From Leptospira venezuelensis (GTDB lineage: Bacteria; Spirochaetota; Leptospiria; Leptospirales; Leptospiraceae): DNA of 64,000 nt. Below are positions 55,093 through 64,000 of the stretch, piece by piece (positions within the stretch are counted from its first letter, which is position 1; every line of letters starts with the position of its first letter). The position numbers and the translations under genes are program-made. A model generated the notes under the pieces. It had not been told where the DNA came from and did not search any database. It worked only from the letters and a program-made list of their open reading frames with translations. The stretch lies in NCBI RefSeq assembly GCF_002150035.1, contig NZ_NETS01000008.1, positions 1 through 64,000 of the forward strand, read 5' to 3'.

Positions 55093-55839
55093 TCAGAATA
55101 GGTATAACTTTGTTTTAGAATTTAAAAACTGAGAAGGAAAAAAGCCGTACGCTTTTTTGAATGAATTCGCATAATGAGCAGAATCATAAAAACCTACGGC
55201 GTGAGCTGCATCCGTCAAATTTTCTCCCTGAGAAATGGCAAGGGTGGCGCTCTTAAGTCTTTGCCAATTCCTAAATTCGGTTATAGAAATTCCTACCAGT
55301 TCTTTAAAAAGGTGTTCTAATCTGGATACTGAAAGTCCCGCAAATACGGAGAGCTCTGCTGCATTCAGATTTTCTAATAAATTTTCGGAGATCTTATTCA
55401 CCACTGAGGAAATCCTTGGATCTGTGGCATTAGAGATAAATTTCGGTGGGATTAAAACATCCAATTTGTTTAAATATATTTTTTGTTTTTCTCGATCCTC
55501 GGGACAATAAAATAGCTCATTAGAGATAGTTTTGAATTTTTCGCCAAGTTCAACCGGTTCAAAAAATATTTCCGACGAGTAAGATCCAAAATGATCTTCT
55601 ACATCTTTTGGATCTGTGCTCAAGGCCGCAATTGTAGAGCCATTTCCGAGAAAATCAATACTCAGTCCTTTCGGAATTAAAATAGAATGAAAAGATTCCC
55701 AAGGATGTCCCTCTTTTCGAATTTTGAAAGTTCCTGAATTTAAATTGGAAAGAAGATAGCTAGAACGATCCGAATGAAAGGATAATTCCGAAATATTTCC
55801 AATCAGTAATGATCTAGAATTCCAAACGAATATTTTCAT
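55093..55839 (-). CDS. AraC family transcriptional regulator
   Basis: A 248-residue protein. The C-terminal ~100 residues are an AraC double HTH (LNAAELSVFAGLSVSRLEHLF, then the second HTH ending in VGFYDSAHYANSFKKAYGFFP). The N-terminal part is a cupin-like ligand domain. It lies convergent to the questin-oxidase-like pair with 11 bp between stops. A following minus-strand gene (55869) ends 29 bp before its start, so both may be co-transcribed. Confidence 0.88.
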   Translation of the reverse strand: MKIFVWNSRSLLIGNISELSFHSDRSSYLLSNLNSGTFKIRKEGHPWESFHSILIPKGLSIDFLGNGSTIAALSTDPKDVEDHFGSYSSEIFFEPVELGEKFKTISNELFYCPEDREKQKIYLNKLDVLIPPKFISNATDPRISSVVNKISENLLENLNAAELSVFAGLSVSRLEHLFKELVGISITEFRNWQRLKSATLAISQGENLTDAAHAVGFYDSAHYANSFKKAYGFFPSQFLNSKTKLYLF

Positions 55840-55868
55840 CGAAGGAGCCTATATCACTATAGATAGAA

Positions 55869-56549
55869 TTACTTTTCTTGCGAGGATATTTCGGAAAATT
55901 CTAAACTTAAAAACAAAAAAGGATTCTGTTCTATCTTCTTTTCTTGTAAGAATAAAGGTCCGAATGATTCTTTTGGTTTTAAAAAATTTAAATACGATTG
56001 TTTTTCGGTCCTAAGAAAAAAATTTCCTTCTATCTTTTTATCCGAATTGAAATTTGATATTTCTTTAAGAATAGACGGAAGATTTCTATCTTCCGATTTT
56101 TCGTGTGAAAAGAGGATGAGATAATTCTTATCTTTCAACTTCCCTTCCAATACGAAACCTTCCGAACCAAAAAACTTCCTGAAAGTTATATCCGTTTCAA
56201 CTTCATCTAATCTGCAATATACGCACAAATTTTCGGAGCCGAATACTTTAGGTAAGAAAGAATCAATTTTTATCCCGACTGTTTGATCCCAACCTGAACT
56301 TAAACAAAGTCCCTTTCTAAACGAAGGGCTTAAATTTTTTATCTCTAAGTGGCTTCCGGTTTTTTGAAATCCTAATTCTGCGCGTGCTAAAACGAATCCC
56401 AAATTTAAGACTGAGAAGTCTCGAACTCTCGAAAAATCCCAGACCTCTTTCTCCCTTAATGTGGAAAAATAAAGGTTGTCCAAAGCATATAGGTCCGAAT
56501 GACCATAAGGTTCGAAAATACTGGGTTTGGAAAGAGTCGTTTTCGCCAT
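55869..56549 (-). CDS. Protein of unknown function
   Basis: A 226-residue soluble protein with no signal or membrane segment, rich in Phe, Leu, Lys and Ser, with an alternating strand pattern. The central part has two Cys (ENLCVYCRLDE) in CXXC spacing. I recognise no family. It precedes the AraC gene at 55093 on the same strand. Confidence 0.55.
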   Translation of the reverse strand: MAKTTLSKPSIFEPYGHSDLYALDNLYFSTLREKEVWDFSRVRDFSVLNLGFVLARAELGFQKTGSHLEIKNLSPSFRKGLCLSSGWDQTVGIKIDSFLPKVFGSENLCVYCRLDEVETDITFRKFFGSEGFVLEGKLKDKNYLILFSHEKSEDRNLPSILKEISNFNSDKKIEGNFFLRTEKQSYLNFLKPKESFGPLFLQEKKIEQNPFLFLSLEFSEISSQEK

Positions 56550-56590
56550 ATATATTCAATATCGGCGGCTTGTAAAATTCCCCGCAGGGT

Positions 56591-56623
56591 AAAAAAAAAG
56601 CCCCGGTTTAAACATCGAGGCTT
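56591..56623 (-). terminator. Intrinsic terminator of the second acyl-CoA ligase gene
   Basis: On the minus strand AAGCCTCG pairs with CGGGGCTT, with one G-U, around ATGTTTAAAC, and is followed by nine T residues. It lies 42 bp after the stop of the ligase gene. Confidence 0.88.
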
Positions 56624-56664
56624 CTTCTTTCCTTTTTAAGGGCTATCCACCCATATTAAGAGAA

Positions 56665-58707
56665 TTATTTATCCGTTGTGTAGACTTTTTTAATCTTATC
56701 AGCGTATTTTTCAGCAATTACGTGACGTTTCATCTTCAACATATTGTTTAACTCGTCTCCTACCTCGAAAGGTTTGGAAACGATAAAGAATGGAGTCACT
56801 TGCTCGAAGGACTTAAATCCGTTCTTAGCATTATTTAGAGCTTTGATCTCTTTTCTGAATAGATCCACAACTTTGGCGTTTTCGTTCAAAGCGTCTTTAT
56901 TAGAAATATCTACTCCGTTCTCTTTAGCCCATTCCCCTAACTTTTCAAAGTCAGGAACAATGATTGCTCCCAGGTTTTTCTGGTCTTGGCCAATGATCAT
57001 ACACTGACTGATATAAACGGATTCTTGGAGTTTGTTCTCGATAGGAACCGGCTCCACGTTCTCTCCACCTAACAGAACCACTGTATCTTTTGCTCTTCCG
57101 GTAAGTGTTAAGGTATTTTTAAAATTGATCATCCCCATATCACCGGTATTCATCCATCCGTCTACAAGTGCCTTAGAAGTAGCTTCTTCATTTTTGAAGT
57201 AACCCTTCATAACTTGAGGACCGTTTACGAATACAACACCCTTGCGACCTAGTTTGCCTTTGATCACTTTTCCGTTTGCGTCGATCTCAGTTAGAACTTC
57301 GTTATTATCATTTCTGATCTGAAGATGAGTTTTAGGAACGATAGAACCTACAGAACCTATAATCAATTTTTGGAAAGTTCTTACAGAAAGCACAGGAGAA
57401 GTTTCAGTCATACCGTAACCTTCCAATACATTGATACCAATATTATTGAAGAACTCATCTACGTGACGAGGAAGCGCTCCTCCTCCTGAAATAGAAGCTT
57501 TCAGTCTTCCACCGGTAGCAGTTCTGATCTTAGAAAGAACTATCTTATCAAGAGTTGCACTATTGAAGAATACTCCAAGTCCTGCCAGAATATATAAAGG
57601 CAGGCTTAAGAAAGAAAATTCCGTTGAAGCAAGTAGATAAGCCGCTATGGAAGAAGCAACTGTCAATGTGAAAGGTCCAGTTAAAACCAATTGGATCGAC
57701 ATTAAGATCCCATAAAATAAGGAAGTGATTGGATTTCTTCCGTGATAATCCACTTCTTTTCCTGTGATAAAACGAACTGCAGCGTTTTTCTTATCAGAGA
57801 AGAAGTAAGCTAATTTGAATAATCCACGACGTAGCGCAGGAGTTTGGCTTGGATCGTTGATCCTTGTATAAATACCGTTGTAAATATTTTCCCAAAGACG
57901 AGGAGCGGAACCCATGAAAGTAGGTTTCACAGTTGCTAAGTCTTGGCGAAGATCCCTTACATTTGTGTAATATGTAGCTGCACCAATGCTGATACATACA
58001 TATTCCACAACTCTTTCGAAGACGTGCCATACAGGAAGAATAGAAAGTAATTTTGCTTCAGCATTGATCTTTAACATAGGAGTTACGTTCAATACCTGGT
58101 GCATCATATTAGAATGTCTTAATTGAACACCTTTAGGAAGACCTGTAGTTCCTGATGTATAGATCAATGTAAAAAGATCTTCAGGTTTGATAGCTGCAAC
58201 TCTATCTTCGACCTTGCGAGAACCAGAAGCTCTCAAACTTTTTCCCTTTTCGATCAGGTCATACATTTTAAGAACGCCTGGTGCCTCAGATTCTTTATCC
58301 ATTAGGATAATAGTTTTAACTTTTCCGAGCTGGGATTTGTTTCTGTTGAATTTCTCCAACATTTTATCGTTTTCTATGAATACTACTTCGGATTCTGAGT
58401 GGCTAACGATGTACACGATCTCAGAGTCAGTGATATCTGTTCCTCTTGGAACGTCAGCCGCACCGGTCATAATGATACCGTAATCTGCAATGATCCATTC
58501 TACACGGTTATCAGCGAGTAACGCGACATGATCTCTGGATTGAATACCAAGTTCGATCAAAGCCTCGGCAAGATTTACACCTGCTTCGTATAACTCAGAA
58601 TAGTTGATCGGCAAATAATTTTTTTGCGCATCTTTGTATAAGAAAGCAGGTTGATTTTTAAATTTTTCTGCAGACTCACGAAATAATTGGGCGAGATTCT
58701 CAGCCAT
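56665..58707 (-). CDS. Long-chain fatty acid-CoA ligase (AMP-forming), second copy
   Basis: A 680-residue ANL enzyme and paralogue of 15014-16927. The motifs are [25 protein letters not shown] and GWMNTGDMG. An insertion of about 40 residues relative to the first copy adds hydrophobic stretches ([21 protein letters not shown]) between the P-loop and the TETSP region, which suggests membrane association. AGGAGAA lies 8 bp before the ATG. It activates fatty acids for lipid synthesis or beta-oxidation. An intrinsic terminator follows. Confidence 0.92.
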   Translation of the reverse strand: MAENLAQLFRESAEKFKNQPAFLYKDAQKNYLPINYSELYEAGVNLAEALIELGIQSRDHVALLADNRVEWIIADYGIIMTGAADVPRGTDITDSEIVYIVSHSESEVVFIENDKMLEKFNRNKSQLGKVKTIILMDKESEAPGVLKMYDLIEKGKSLRASGSRKVEDRVAAIKPEDLFTLIYTSGTTGLPKGVQLRHSNMMHQVLNVTPMLKINAEAKLLSILPVWHVFERVVEYVCISIGAATYYTNVRDLRQDLATVKPTFMGSAPRLWENIYNGIYTRINDPSQTPALRRGLFKLAYFFSDKKNAAVRFITGKEVDYHGRNPITSLFYGILMSIQLVLTGPFTLTVASSIAAYLLASTEFSFLSLPLYILAGLGVFFNSATLDKIVLSKIRTATGGRLKASISGGGALPRHVDEFFNNIGINVLEGYGMTETSPVLSVRTFQKLIIGSVGSIVPKTHLQIRNDNNEVLTEIDANGKVIKGKLGRKGVVFVNGPQVMKGYFKNEEATSKALVDGWMNTGDMGMINFKNTLTLTGRAKDTVVLLGGENVEPVPIENKLQESVYISQCMIIGQDQKNLGAIIVPDFEKLGEWAKENGVDISNKDALNENAKVVDLFRKEIKALNNAKNGFKSFEQVTPFFIVSKPFEVGDELNNMLKMKRHVIAEKYADKIKKVYTTDK

Positions 58708-58873
58708 GAATGGAAATTCTCCTGAAATGAAATGGAAAGATGGATGATGTCCGGCAACACCTACCGGGAATCTGATTCCAGATTCAAACTAAATGCTTAA
58801 AGATAAATCCTTTTTTTTAAAACCAGTCGGAGTTTGGCTTTTATTACACGATCGTTATGGATAAAGCGCAATT

Positions 58874-59380
58874 TTAAGGAGATTCGAGCCAGTTTTTTAG
58901 TCTTCCGGTCAATATTGGTAGATCTTTCTCAGAAATCCCATATTGGGAATGAAGTTTCTTTCCGGATTTACTAAAAACGAATAATGCTGGCTGTCCTTCA
59001 ATTTTAAGTGGGGTCACAAGCTCCCATTTCGGGTCCAAAAGGCTCGGATATAACATTCCAAATTCAGAAGCTGCTTTTCTGATCTCTTGTAAACTTAGAT
59101 CGTCCTCAGTGTTCACACCGAATACAACTGCTGGAGATTCTTTCAATTTTTCTCTCAGCTTTTCGACTACTGGGACTGCTTTTTTACAGGGCTCACACCA
59201 ACTTGCCCAGAAATCCAAGACCACTAACTTGCCTTTGTCTTCCGAAAATTTATGAGAATTCCCGTCCCAATCCTGAAGTGTAACTTGGTAGAGCAATGGT
59301 TGCTCATCCGACCTGCAATCGTTTAAGAATAAAATAGAAGAAAGAAAAAGGAAAATAGGCCAGGCTTTTCTAAAAACCAT
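58874..59380 (-). CDS. TlpA-like thioredoxin-fold lipoprotein
   Basis: A 168-residue protein with a signal peptide, a lipobox-like FLNDC (Cys22) and a thioredoxin/TlpA domain with the redox motif WCEPC (Cys62, Cys65). It probably works as a membrane-anchored periplasmic disulfide reductase or in cytochrome c or copper-site maturation. The GGAAG before the ATG is a modest ribosome binding site. It is divergent from the small gene at 59482. Confidence 0.85.
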   Translation of the reverse strand: MVFRKAWPIFLFLSSILFLNDCRSDEQPLLYQVTLQDWDGNSHKFSEDKGKLVVLDFWASWCEPCKKAVPVVEKLREKLKESPAVVFGVNTEDDLSLQEIRKAASEFGMLYPSLLDPKWELVTPLKIEGQPALFVFSKSGKKLHSQYGISEKDLPILTGRLKNWLESP

Positions 59381-59481
59381 ACTTCCAGCTTACAAATAAG
59401 AATCCAAGCTACAAGTCATTTACTTCAATTCTACCTTGCTTTAAAGAGACTAGCTCAAAAACTTGTACAAGGTTTTCAGCC

Positions 59482-59904
59482 TTGGAAGAAACCAGGATCT
59501 ATAATTATTTTTTCCAATTTTCAGAATTCCATTCTTATTTGGAAGCAAGGAAGTTCCGCGGAGAAGGAATCCATTTCGACTCAGGAACCCTGGGAGAAGT
59601 ATCTAAAAAGCCACCAACTCTTTCTGCATTTTTGGATCCTAAAAAAGGATTAATCCTACAACTAAAATCCAACAAAGCTCTAGAAAGAATCTGTACTGAC
59701 TGGTCTGATCATTCCTGGGAAAGAAAAGAAGATCTATTCGTTTGGAAGATAAGCCCAACCGAGCAAATTTATTTTCAGGCCTTGGACAAAAACCGCATCC
59801 ATACTCACTGGAAATCTGCTACCGATATTATTTTTTCTGGAACGATAGAAGTAGGAACAAAATCGTTCTTCCAGAAAATCTTAAACTTTTTTAGAAGAAA
59901 CTAG
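59482..59904 (+). CDS. Small protein of unknown function
   Basis: A 140-residue protein with no signal or membrane segment, rich in Trp, Phe and Lys. The start is read as TTG with AAGG about 10 bp upstream. Without it a ~500-bp gap would remain between the neighbours, and the opposite strand has no comparable ORF, so it is probably real. The 3' end overlaps the convergent glycosyltransferase gene by 24 bp. Confidence 0.55.
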   Translation: MEETRIYNYFFQFSEFHSYLEARKFRGEGIHFDSGTLGEVSKKPPTLSAFLDPKKGLILQLKSNKALERICTDWSDHSWERKEDLFVWKISPTEQIYFQALDKNRIHTHWKSATDIIFSGTIEVGTKSFFQKILNFFRRN

Positions 59905-61017
59905 ATCTCTAAAAATCTTTTTCACTAATGCAGCAGATTTTTTTCTTTCAAATCTTCTGAGATCAGGTTTAGGAAACTTGAACTTTTTCTTCTGAAAATC
60001 TAAAATTGCATTCTTCCATTCTTCAACTGACTTGGGAGAAATATATACACAAGATTTTTTAGCAATTTCTTGAAATACTTCGAGATCGGAAACGATACAA
60101 GGAAGAGAATAAGCAAGCGCCTCTAATAGTGGTATTCCAAATCCTTCGTAAATAGAAGGAAAAACAAAAAGGCTTGCTTGGGAATATAGATATTTCAGTT
60201 CTTCTTCACTTACAAAATCAAACCAGTAAAGTTCTCCTGACTCGGATGCCTTTCTGAATTTTTCCAAAAATTCGGAAGATTCCCAACCTTCTTTTCCAGC
60301 ATGAACCCAAACCAGCTCCGATTTTTCTTTTTTAGCTTCCTTATAAGCTTCCAGAAGTGTTCCAAAATTTTTACGCGGCTCCAATGTCGAAACAGTTAAG
60401 AAAAATTTTTTAGGTAGTTTAGAAATCCGTTTTGTAGGAGGTGTTTTAATCTTTTGGATCTCTTTAGGATCATATCCAGGATAGATGATATCTATTTTAT
60501 CTTTTGGAAAGGAAGAATACTTTAATATCTCCGAAGAAGTAAATTCAGAGTTTGCCAAAATAAAATCCGCTCTTTGAATACTTCTTCTTAGATAGAAAAG
60601 CTGCTGGAATCTTGCGACAAACCTCATTGTTTCGGGAAAACGATAAGCTACAAAATCGTGATACGTTAAAACCCCTGGAATATTCTTAGATAAGAATAGC
60701 GGAAAAACCTGCTGAGTTCCCCAAAATAGATCGATCTCATATTTTCTGAGTTGAAAAGGAAGATAAAATGCAAAGTAGATCCCTCCTTTTTTAGACAATA
60801 AACCTTGTCCTATCACCGGTTTTATATTCGCATTTTTGAATATATCCTTATAACCTTCATGAATAGGTCTATGTGAAAAAAGGTAAAACTCAAAATCAGG
60901 ATCTTTCTCGAAACCTTTCAAAACGGATTCGATCAATCTGCCCACACCTGAAACTGGCGTGGATAATGGCCTAGCGTCCAGGGCAATCTTGTATTTTTTT
61001 CTATTTGAATTGGACAA
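59881..61017 (-). CDS. Family 1 glycosyltransferase
   Basis: A 378-residue GT-B enzyme. ALDARPLSTPVSGVGR is the N-terminal acceptor-domain signature, and SIYEGFGIPLLEALAYSLP is the C-terminal nucleotide-sugar binding motif with the EX7E glutamates. It probably adds a sugar to an envelope glycan. The TTG start has no strong signal, but the homology begins there. The inositol-phosphatase family gene lies 28 bp upstream on the same strand. Confidence 0.87.
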   Translation of the reverse strand: MSNSNRKKYKIALDARPLSTPVSGVGRLIESVLKGFEKDPDFEFYLFSHRPIHEGYKDIFKNANIKPVIGQGLLSKKGGIYFAFYLPFQLRKYEIDLFWGTQQVFPLFLSKNIPGVLTYHDFVAYRFPETMRFVARFQQLFYLRRSIQRADFILANSEFTSSEILKYSSFPKDKIDIIYPGYDPKEIQKIKTPPTKRISKLPKKFFLTVSTLEPRKNFGTLLEAYKEAKKEKSELVWVHAGKEGWESSEFLEKFRKASESGELYWFDFVSEEELKYLYSQASLFVFPSIYEGFGIPLLEALAYSLPCIVSDLEVFQEIAKKSCVYISPKSVEEWKNAILDFQKKKFKFPKPDLRRFERKKSAALVKKIFRDLVSSKKV

Positions 61018-61045
61018 AGAATGAATTGCCTTTTCTAAGTTTGAT

Positions 61046-61897
61046 TTACCAACGATCCCTGACTGAACCTTGTAGGGAAGTTTTAAACTTTTCCCAAATC
61101 TGAGTCACAAGTCCGGATTCTCCAGCGAGTAAACCTATTCCCAATTTAGATGTTAAAAATGGATAATCTTTACCAGAACGAATTTCCAGATCTTTCCCAA
61201 GGGAAGCTCGGAGTATCGCAATTCCTCCTGCTACATCCCAATCGTTTTTCGGCCTAAGAGAAAGTGTTAAAGGATATTTTCCAACTGCTACTAACGCAAG
61301 TTTATAGGCAATGGAACCTTTCGACTCTAATACAAAATCATTTCCATAATCTAATTTTTTGAAAAGTCCTGCTTTCGATTCAGAAATAGAAACTAGGATT
61401 TTCGGAAGTTCGGAAGATTCAAATTTCGGAAGATAAAAAGTATTTTCCCAATCTATCTTATTTTCATTAAAAGGAGGCTTTAAGATTGTATAATATGCAC
61501 CCTTACCTTCCAGACCCCAAAAAAATTCCCCTGTTGCGGGATTCATCACGATCCCAAAAACAGGTCTACCTTCTTCCAGGAGTCCTAAACTAATCGCAAA
61601 TTCTGGATTTTTAGCTACAAATTCTCTGGTTCCATCAATTGGATCCAATATCCAAACTCTTTCGCCTTGTAGAGAAGAATGAGAAAAGTCTGAATCTTCT
61701 TCCGAATAAACTTTGTCTTTTAGGATTTTGCGGATACCGCCTGCAATGATCTCGTTTGCTTGCAGGTCAGCTTCGGTGAGAGGATCTCCTTTGGATTTTT
61801 CCATCACATGGAAATTTGTTCCATAGATGGAAAAGATCCGATCTGCGGCTTCCAGAACAAGTTTAGAAACTAATTCCGCTTCTTCCGGAAATCGCAT
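61046..61897 (-). CDS. Inositol monophosphatase/CysQ family phosphatase
   Basis: A 283-residue metal-dependent phosphatase. EEDSDFS is the first metal site, WILDPIDGTREFV the second and NDWDVAGG the third, all in the order of the FIG superfamily. It acts on inositol phosphate, PAP (3'-phosphoadenosine 5'-phosphate) or a sugar phosphate; the substrate is not decidable here. It lies between the glycosyltransferase gene and a small exported protein gene in a same-strand run. Confidence 0.88.
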   Translation of the reverse strand: MRFPEEAELVSKLVLEAADRIFSIYGTNFHVMEKSKGDPLTEADLQANEIIAGGIRKILKDKVYSEEDSDFSHSSLQGERVWILDPIDGTREFVAKNPEFAISLGLLEEGRPVFGIVMNPATGEFFWGLEGKGAYYTILKPPFNENKIDWENTFYLPKFESSELPKILVSISESKAGLFKKLDYGNDFVLESKGSIAYKLALVAVGKYPLTLSLRPKNDWDVAGGIAILRASLGKDLEIRSGKDYPFLTSKLGIGLLAGESGLVTQIWEKFKTSLQGSVRDRW

Positions 61898-61906
61898 GAA
61901 AGAAGA

Positions 61907-62344
61907 TTATTTTCCGGCAGGCTGTGCTGGTTGTTTATCTTCTTTATGAGGTTCTTCGTCCAAATTATCAGGACGAACATAGAATACCTCGTTGATAGGA
62001 GTTTGCAGATAAATTTCCGGATCCATTAGATAACTGTAAAATACGATATAAGTTTTGTATTTTACATATACTCCATAAGTTCCCTTTTGAGGCTCATATG
62101 ATATAGAATCCGCTTTTAGATCCTTAGTGTATTCCTTATAATCCAAGTATTTACGATGAAGGCTGTATTTTAAAGCGGAGAGAAGATTTTTTTCTAGTAA
62201 CGCTTTTTTAGCGGATTCAGATACTTTTCGATTCTTATTAAATTCTTCTACTTTATTAAATTCTTCTACTAAACCGCTGACTTTTCCAGCAAACAATGGG
62301 GTCCCGAGGCAGATGGCCAAGGATAGTATTACGATCCGTTTCAT
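61907..62344 (-). CDS. Small exported protein with a six-residue tandem duplication
   Basis: A 145-residue protein with a signal peptide (MKRIVILSLAICLGTPLFA) and a short helical and beta part. The tail is rich in Pro, Lys and Ala. Near residues 25-37 VEEFNK occurs twice in tandem, from an 18-bp direct repeat at 62234-62269. AGGAG precedes the ATG. I recognise no family. Confidence 0.65.
   Translation of the reverse strand: MKRIVILSLAICLGTPLFAGKVSGLVEEFNKVEEFNKNRKVSESAKKALLEKNLLSALKYSLHRKYLDYKEYTKDLKADSISYEPQKGTYGVYVKYKTYIVFYSYLMDPEIYLQTPINEVFYVRPDNLDEEPHKEDKQPAQPAGK
62234..62269 (-). repeat. 18-bp in-frame tandem duplication
   Basis: CTTATTAAATTCTTCTAC and TTTATTAAATTCTTCTAC lie head to tail with one difference. 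They encode the repeated VEEFNK inside the small exported protein. The length keeps the reading frame, as expected for slipped-strand duplication. Confidence 0.85.
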
Positions 62345-62404
62345 TGTTTCTCCTATGTTCCTGTGAATAATATCGGTATTTTTAGGGGCGAACTTTCCCC
62401 CTTG

Positions 62405-64000
62405 TTATAATTTCTCTAAGGGGGTATAGGCAAGGAAAAAGTTTTTCTCCAAGCCTCCAAACTTAATTTTTACCTTGCGGTTTTTGCCTGTTCCCTGGAC
62501 AGAAATCACCTGTCCCAGGCCAAATTGGGCATGTTTGACCTTATCTCCTTCTCGGATATCTGACTCTTCTCCCAAAGGTTTGGAAGAATCTTCCCTTTCG
62601 TGAGTAGTTTCTGGGATTTTATAAGCTCCAGAAGAAGCAGTAGGAGGCCCAGATGGTCTGCGAACACCTTTTTGGGCGAAAATACCTTCTTCTCCAAAAC
62701 ATTCGGATGGAATTTCTGGAAGGAAACTGGATGGGATCCTGTCCTCCACTTTTCCAAATTTTCGAGAGGTCCTGGAATAGCTGAGATATAATTTCACTCT
62801 AGCTCGGGTCAATGCCACGTAAAAAAGCCTTCTTTCTTCTTCCTTTCCATTCGGTTCTTCCAAACTCATAGAATGGGGGAAGGTCCCTTCTTCCAAACCG
62901 GTCAGAAATACTGTAGGGAATTCCAGTCCTTTTGCATTATGGACAGTCATAAGATGAACATAATCAGTAAGCTGAGCTGAATCTTCTTCCGAAGTAAGAA
63001 GGCTGATCTGGTTCAGATATTCTTCCAAGTTCGGAGAGTCTTCTCTGGACTCGTATTCCTCGATTGAGTTAACGAACTCTCTTACGTTCTCTACTTTAGA
63101 AACTGCTTCCTCATCATGAGCGTCTCTTTCCATATAATCGATCCAACCGGATCTTCCTACAATCTCCAAAGCGATCTTGGACGGAAGCTCTCCTTTTTCT
63201 TTTCGATCGATCAAATCTTCAAATAGATGATAAAGCTCTTTGGCTTTTCCTAAACTTGCTTTTTTTAAGGGAAGATCTGGATGTCCTATCGCTTCCAGGA
63301 AAGAAATTCCTTTGTCTAAGGAGAATGTCCTGATCTTCTCCACGCTTGCCTCGCCTATTCCCCTAGGAGGAGTATTCACAATTCTTAATAAAGAATTGGA
63401 ATCCATAGGATTTGCAACTACGTTGAGATATGCGATCATATCTTTGATCTCGGCTCGGTCGAAGAATCTAAAACCACCAAAAATTTTGTATGGTATACCG
63501 GAAGATCTAAGTCCTTCTTCGAAGTATCTGGACTGTGCATTCGTTCTGTAGAAGATCGCAAAATCTTTATAGTCAGCACCTCTTGCAGAACCTGCCCTAA
63601 TTTTTTTTACGATATCGTATGCTTCTTCGGTTTCGTTCTCGAATTGTGAAACGGAGATAGGTTCTCCCAATTCATTGTTTGTGAATAATTCTTTCTCTTT
63701 TCTTCCACTATTATTTGCGATCACCTTGGAAGCTGCACGTATGATCCGAGAAGTAGAACGATAGTTTTCTTCTAATTTTACTACGTAAGCATTCGGAAAA
63801 TCACTTTCGAAATTTAGAATATTCGTAATATCTGCGCCTCTCCAGGAATAGATGGACTGGTCATCGTCCCCTACTACACAGAGATTCCCCCTATCTCCGG
63901 AAAGTAAACGTACCAATGTATATTGTGCCTTATTTGTATCCTGGTATTCATCCACCATGATATAGTTCCATCGATCCTGATACGATTTTAGAACGGACGG
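62405..64000 (-). CDS. UvrD/PcrA-type DNA helicase (partial, N-terminus outside window)
   Basis: The C-terminal ~530 residues of a superfamily 1A helicase. The frame is open to the window edge, and the sequence there reads QDRWNYIMVDEYQDTN, so the MVDEYQDTN Met is motif II and not a start. Other motifs are VVGDDDQSIYSWRGA (III), LEENYRSTSRIIRAA (IV), VHNAKGLEFPTVFLTGLEEG (V, first part) and FYVALTRARVKLYLSY (VI). A C-terminal Tudor-like domain (GDKVKHAQFGLGQVISVQG) binds RNA polymerase in PcrA. It unwinds DNA in repair and replication; the N-terminal Walker A lies beyond the edge. Confidence 0.93.
   Translation of the reverse strand, partial: PSVLKSYQDRWNYIMVDEYQDTNKAQYTLVRLLSGDRGNLCVVGDDDQSIYSWRGADITNILNFESDFPNAYVVKLEENYRSTSRIIRAASKVIANNSGRKEKELFTNNELGEPISVSQFENETEEAYDIVKKIRAGSARGADYKDFAIFYRTNAQSRYFEEGLRSSGIPYKIFGGFRFFDRAEIKDMIAYLNVVANPMDSNSLLRIVNTPPRGIGEASVEKIRTFSLDKGISFLEAIGHPDLPLKKASLGKAKELYHLFEDLIDRKEKGELPSKIALEIVGRSGWIDYMERDAHDEEAVSKVENVREFVNSIEEYESREDSPNLEEYLNQISLLTSEEDSAQLTDYVHLMTVHNAKGLEFPTVFLTGLEEGTFPHSMSLEEPNGKEEERRLFYVALTRARVKLYLSYSRTSRKFGKVEDRIPSSFLPEIPSECFGEEGIFAQKGVRRPSGPPTASSGAYKIPETTHEREDSSKPLGEESDIREGDKVKHAQFGLGQVISVQGTGKNRKVKIKFGGLEKNFFLAYTPLEKL

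Noticed and set aside
63956..63958. ATG in MVDEYQDTN as the start of the helicase gene
   Set aside because: The Met belongs to the conserved helicase motif II and the frame remains open with typical UvrD sequence to the window edge.
1..64000. CRISPR array, prophage or insertion sequence
   Set aside because: I saw no regularly spaced direct repeats, no transposase or integrase motifs and no phage structural genes. The lone HNH gene at 32066 is of a common chromosomal type.

Overview
The window reads as a chromosomal segment of a spirochaete, most likely Leptospira. The first 13 bases are the 3' end of a 16S rRNA gene, and no 23S, 5S or tRNA gene follows, as expected for the unlinked rRNA genes of Leptospira. 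The gene content also fits: families I associate with Leptospira (paired MBOAT and DUF1574/SGNH-like acyltransferase genes, a FecR-domain lipoprotein), loose spirochaetal lipoboxes, flagellar export chaperones, LpxC, moderately AT-rich DNA, and many TTG/GTG starts that follow good Shine-Dalgarno sequences. The species cannot be named from the sequence. I see no prophage, transposase, CRISPR array or plasmid gene.

Layout. 1-530: 16S end, hairpins and one copy of a 150-bp repeat. 0.5-8.5 kb: SCO-like protein, membrane chemoreceptor, exported proteins, DoxX, a GT2-GtrA flippase-type protein, DJ-1/PfpI and a sirtuin. 8.5-11.6 kb: an acyltransferase pair (MBOAT plus SGNH-like) and a NYN RNase. 11.7-16.9 kb: a voltage-sensor-like protein, a thioesterase, a frameshifted patatin, a TetR regulator, the second copy of the 150-bp repeat and an acyl-CoA ligase. 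17-24.6 kb: AraC regulator, GlpD, SpoIIE-type phosphatase, alkyl-DHAP-synthase-like enzyme, enoyl-CoA hydratase. 24.6-34.5 kb: LolB-like lipoprotein with a TPR protein, a cysteine desulfurase, dGTPase, DedA, HNH nuclease, and a J-domain/coiled-coil/FliS operon. 34.5-38.8 kb: purN, purH, two envelope proteins and a transaldolase. 39-43.5 kb: a second acyltransferase pair translationally coupled to a pseudouridine synthase, then lipA. 43.7-50.5 kb: FecR lipoprotein, PQQ-type sugar dehydrogenase, an unusual radical SAM protein, three tandem AIM24 paralogues and an SDR. 50.7-64 kb: lpxC, PTS enzyme I, a questin-oxidase-like protein, AraC regulator, a second acyl-CoA ligase, TlpA-like lipoprotein, glycosyltransferase, inositol-phosphatase family protein, and a PcrA/UvrD helicase cut by the window edge.

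Common themes are envelope and lipid chemistry: acyl-CoA ligases, enoyl-CoA hydratase, thioesterase, patatin, alkyl-DHAP synthase, GlpD, LpxC, LolB-like protein, two O-acylation modules and glycosyltransferases. The rest is housekeeping (purines, lipoate, rRNA modification, helicase) and signalling.

The most unusual items are a 150-bp repeat bounded by 16-bp palindromes in two inverted copies, a radical SAM protein with CX8CX2C cluster spacing, a patatin whose frameshift falls on the catalytic Asp, and the triple AIM24 cluster.
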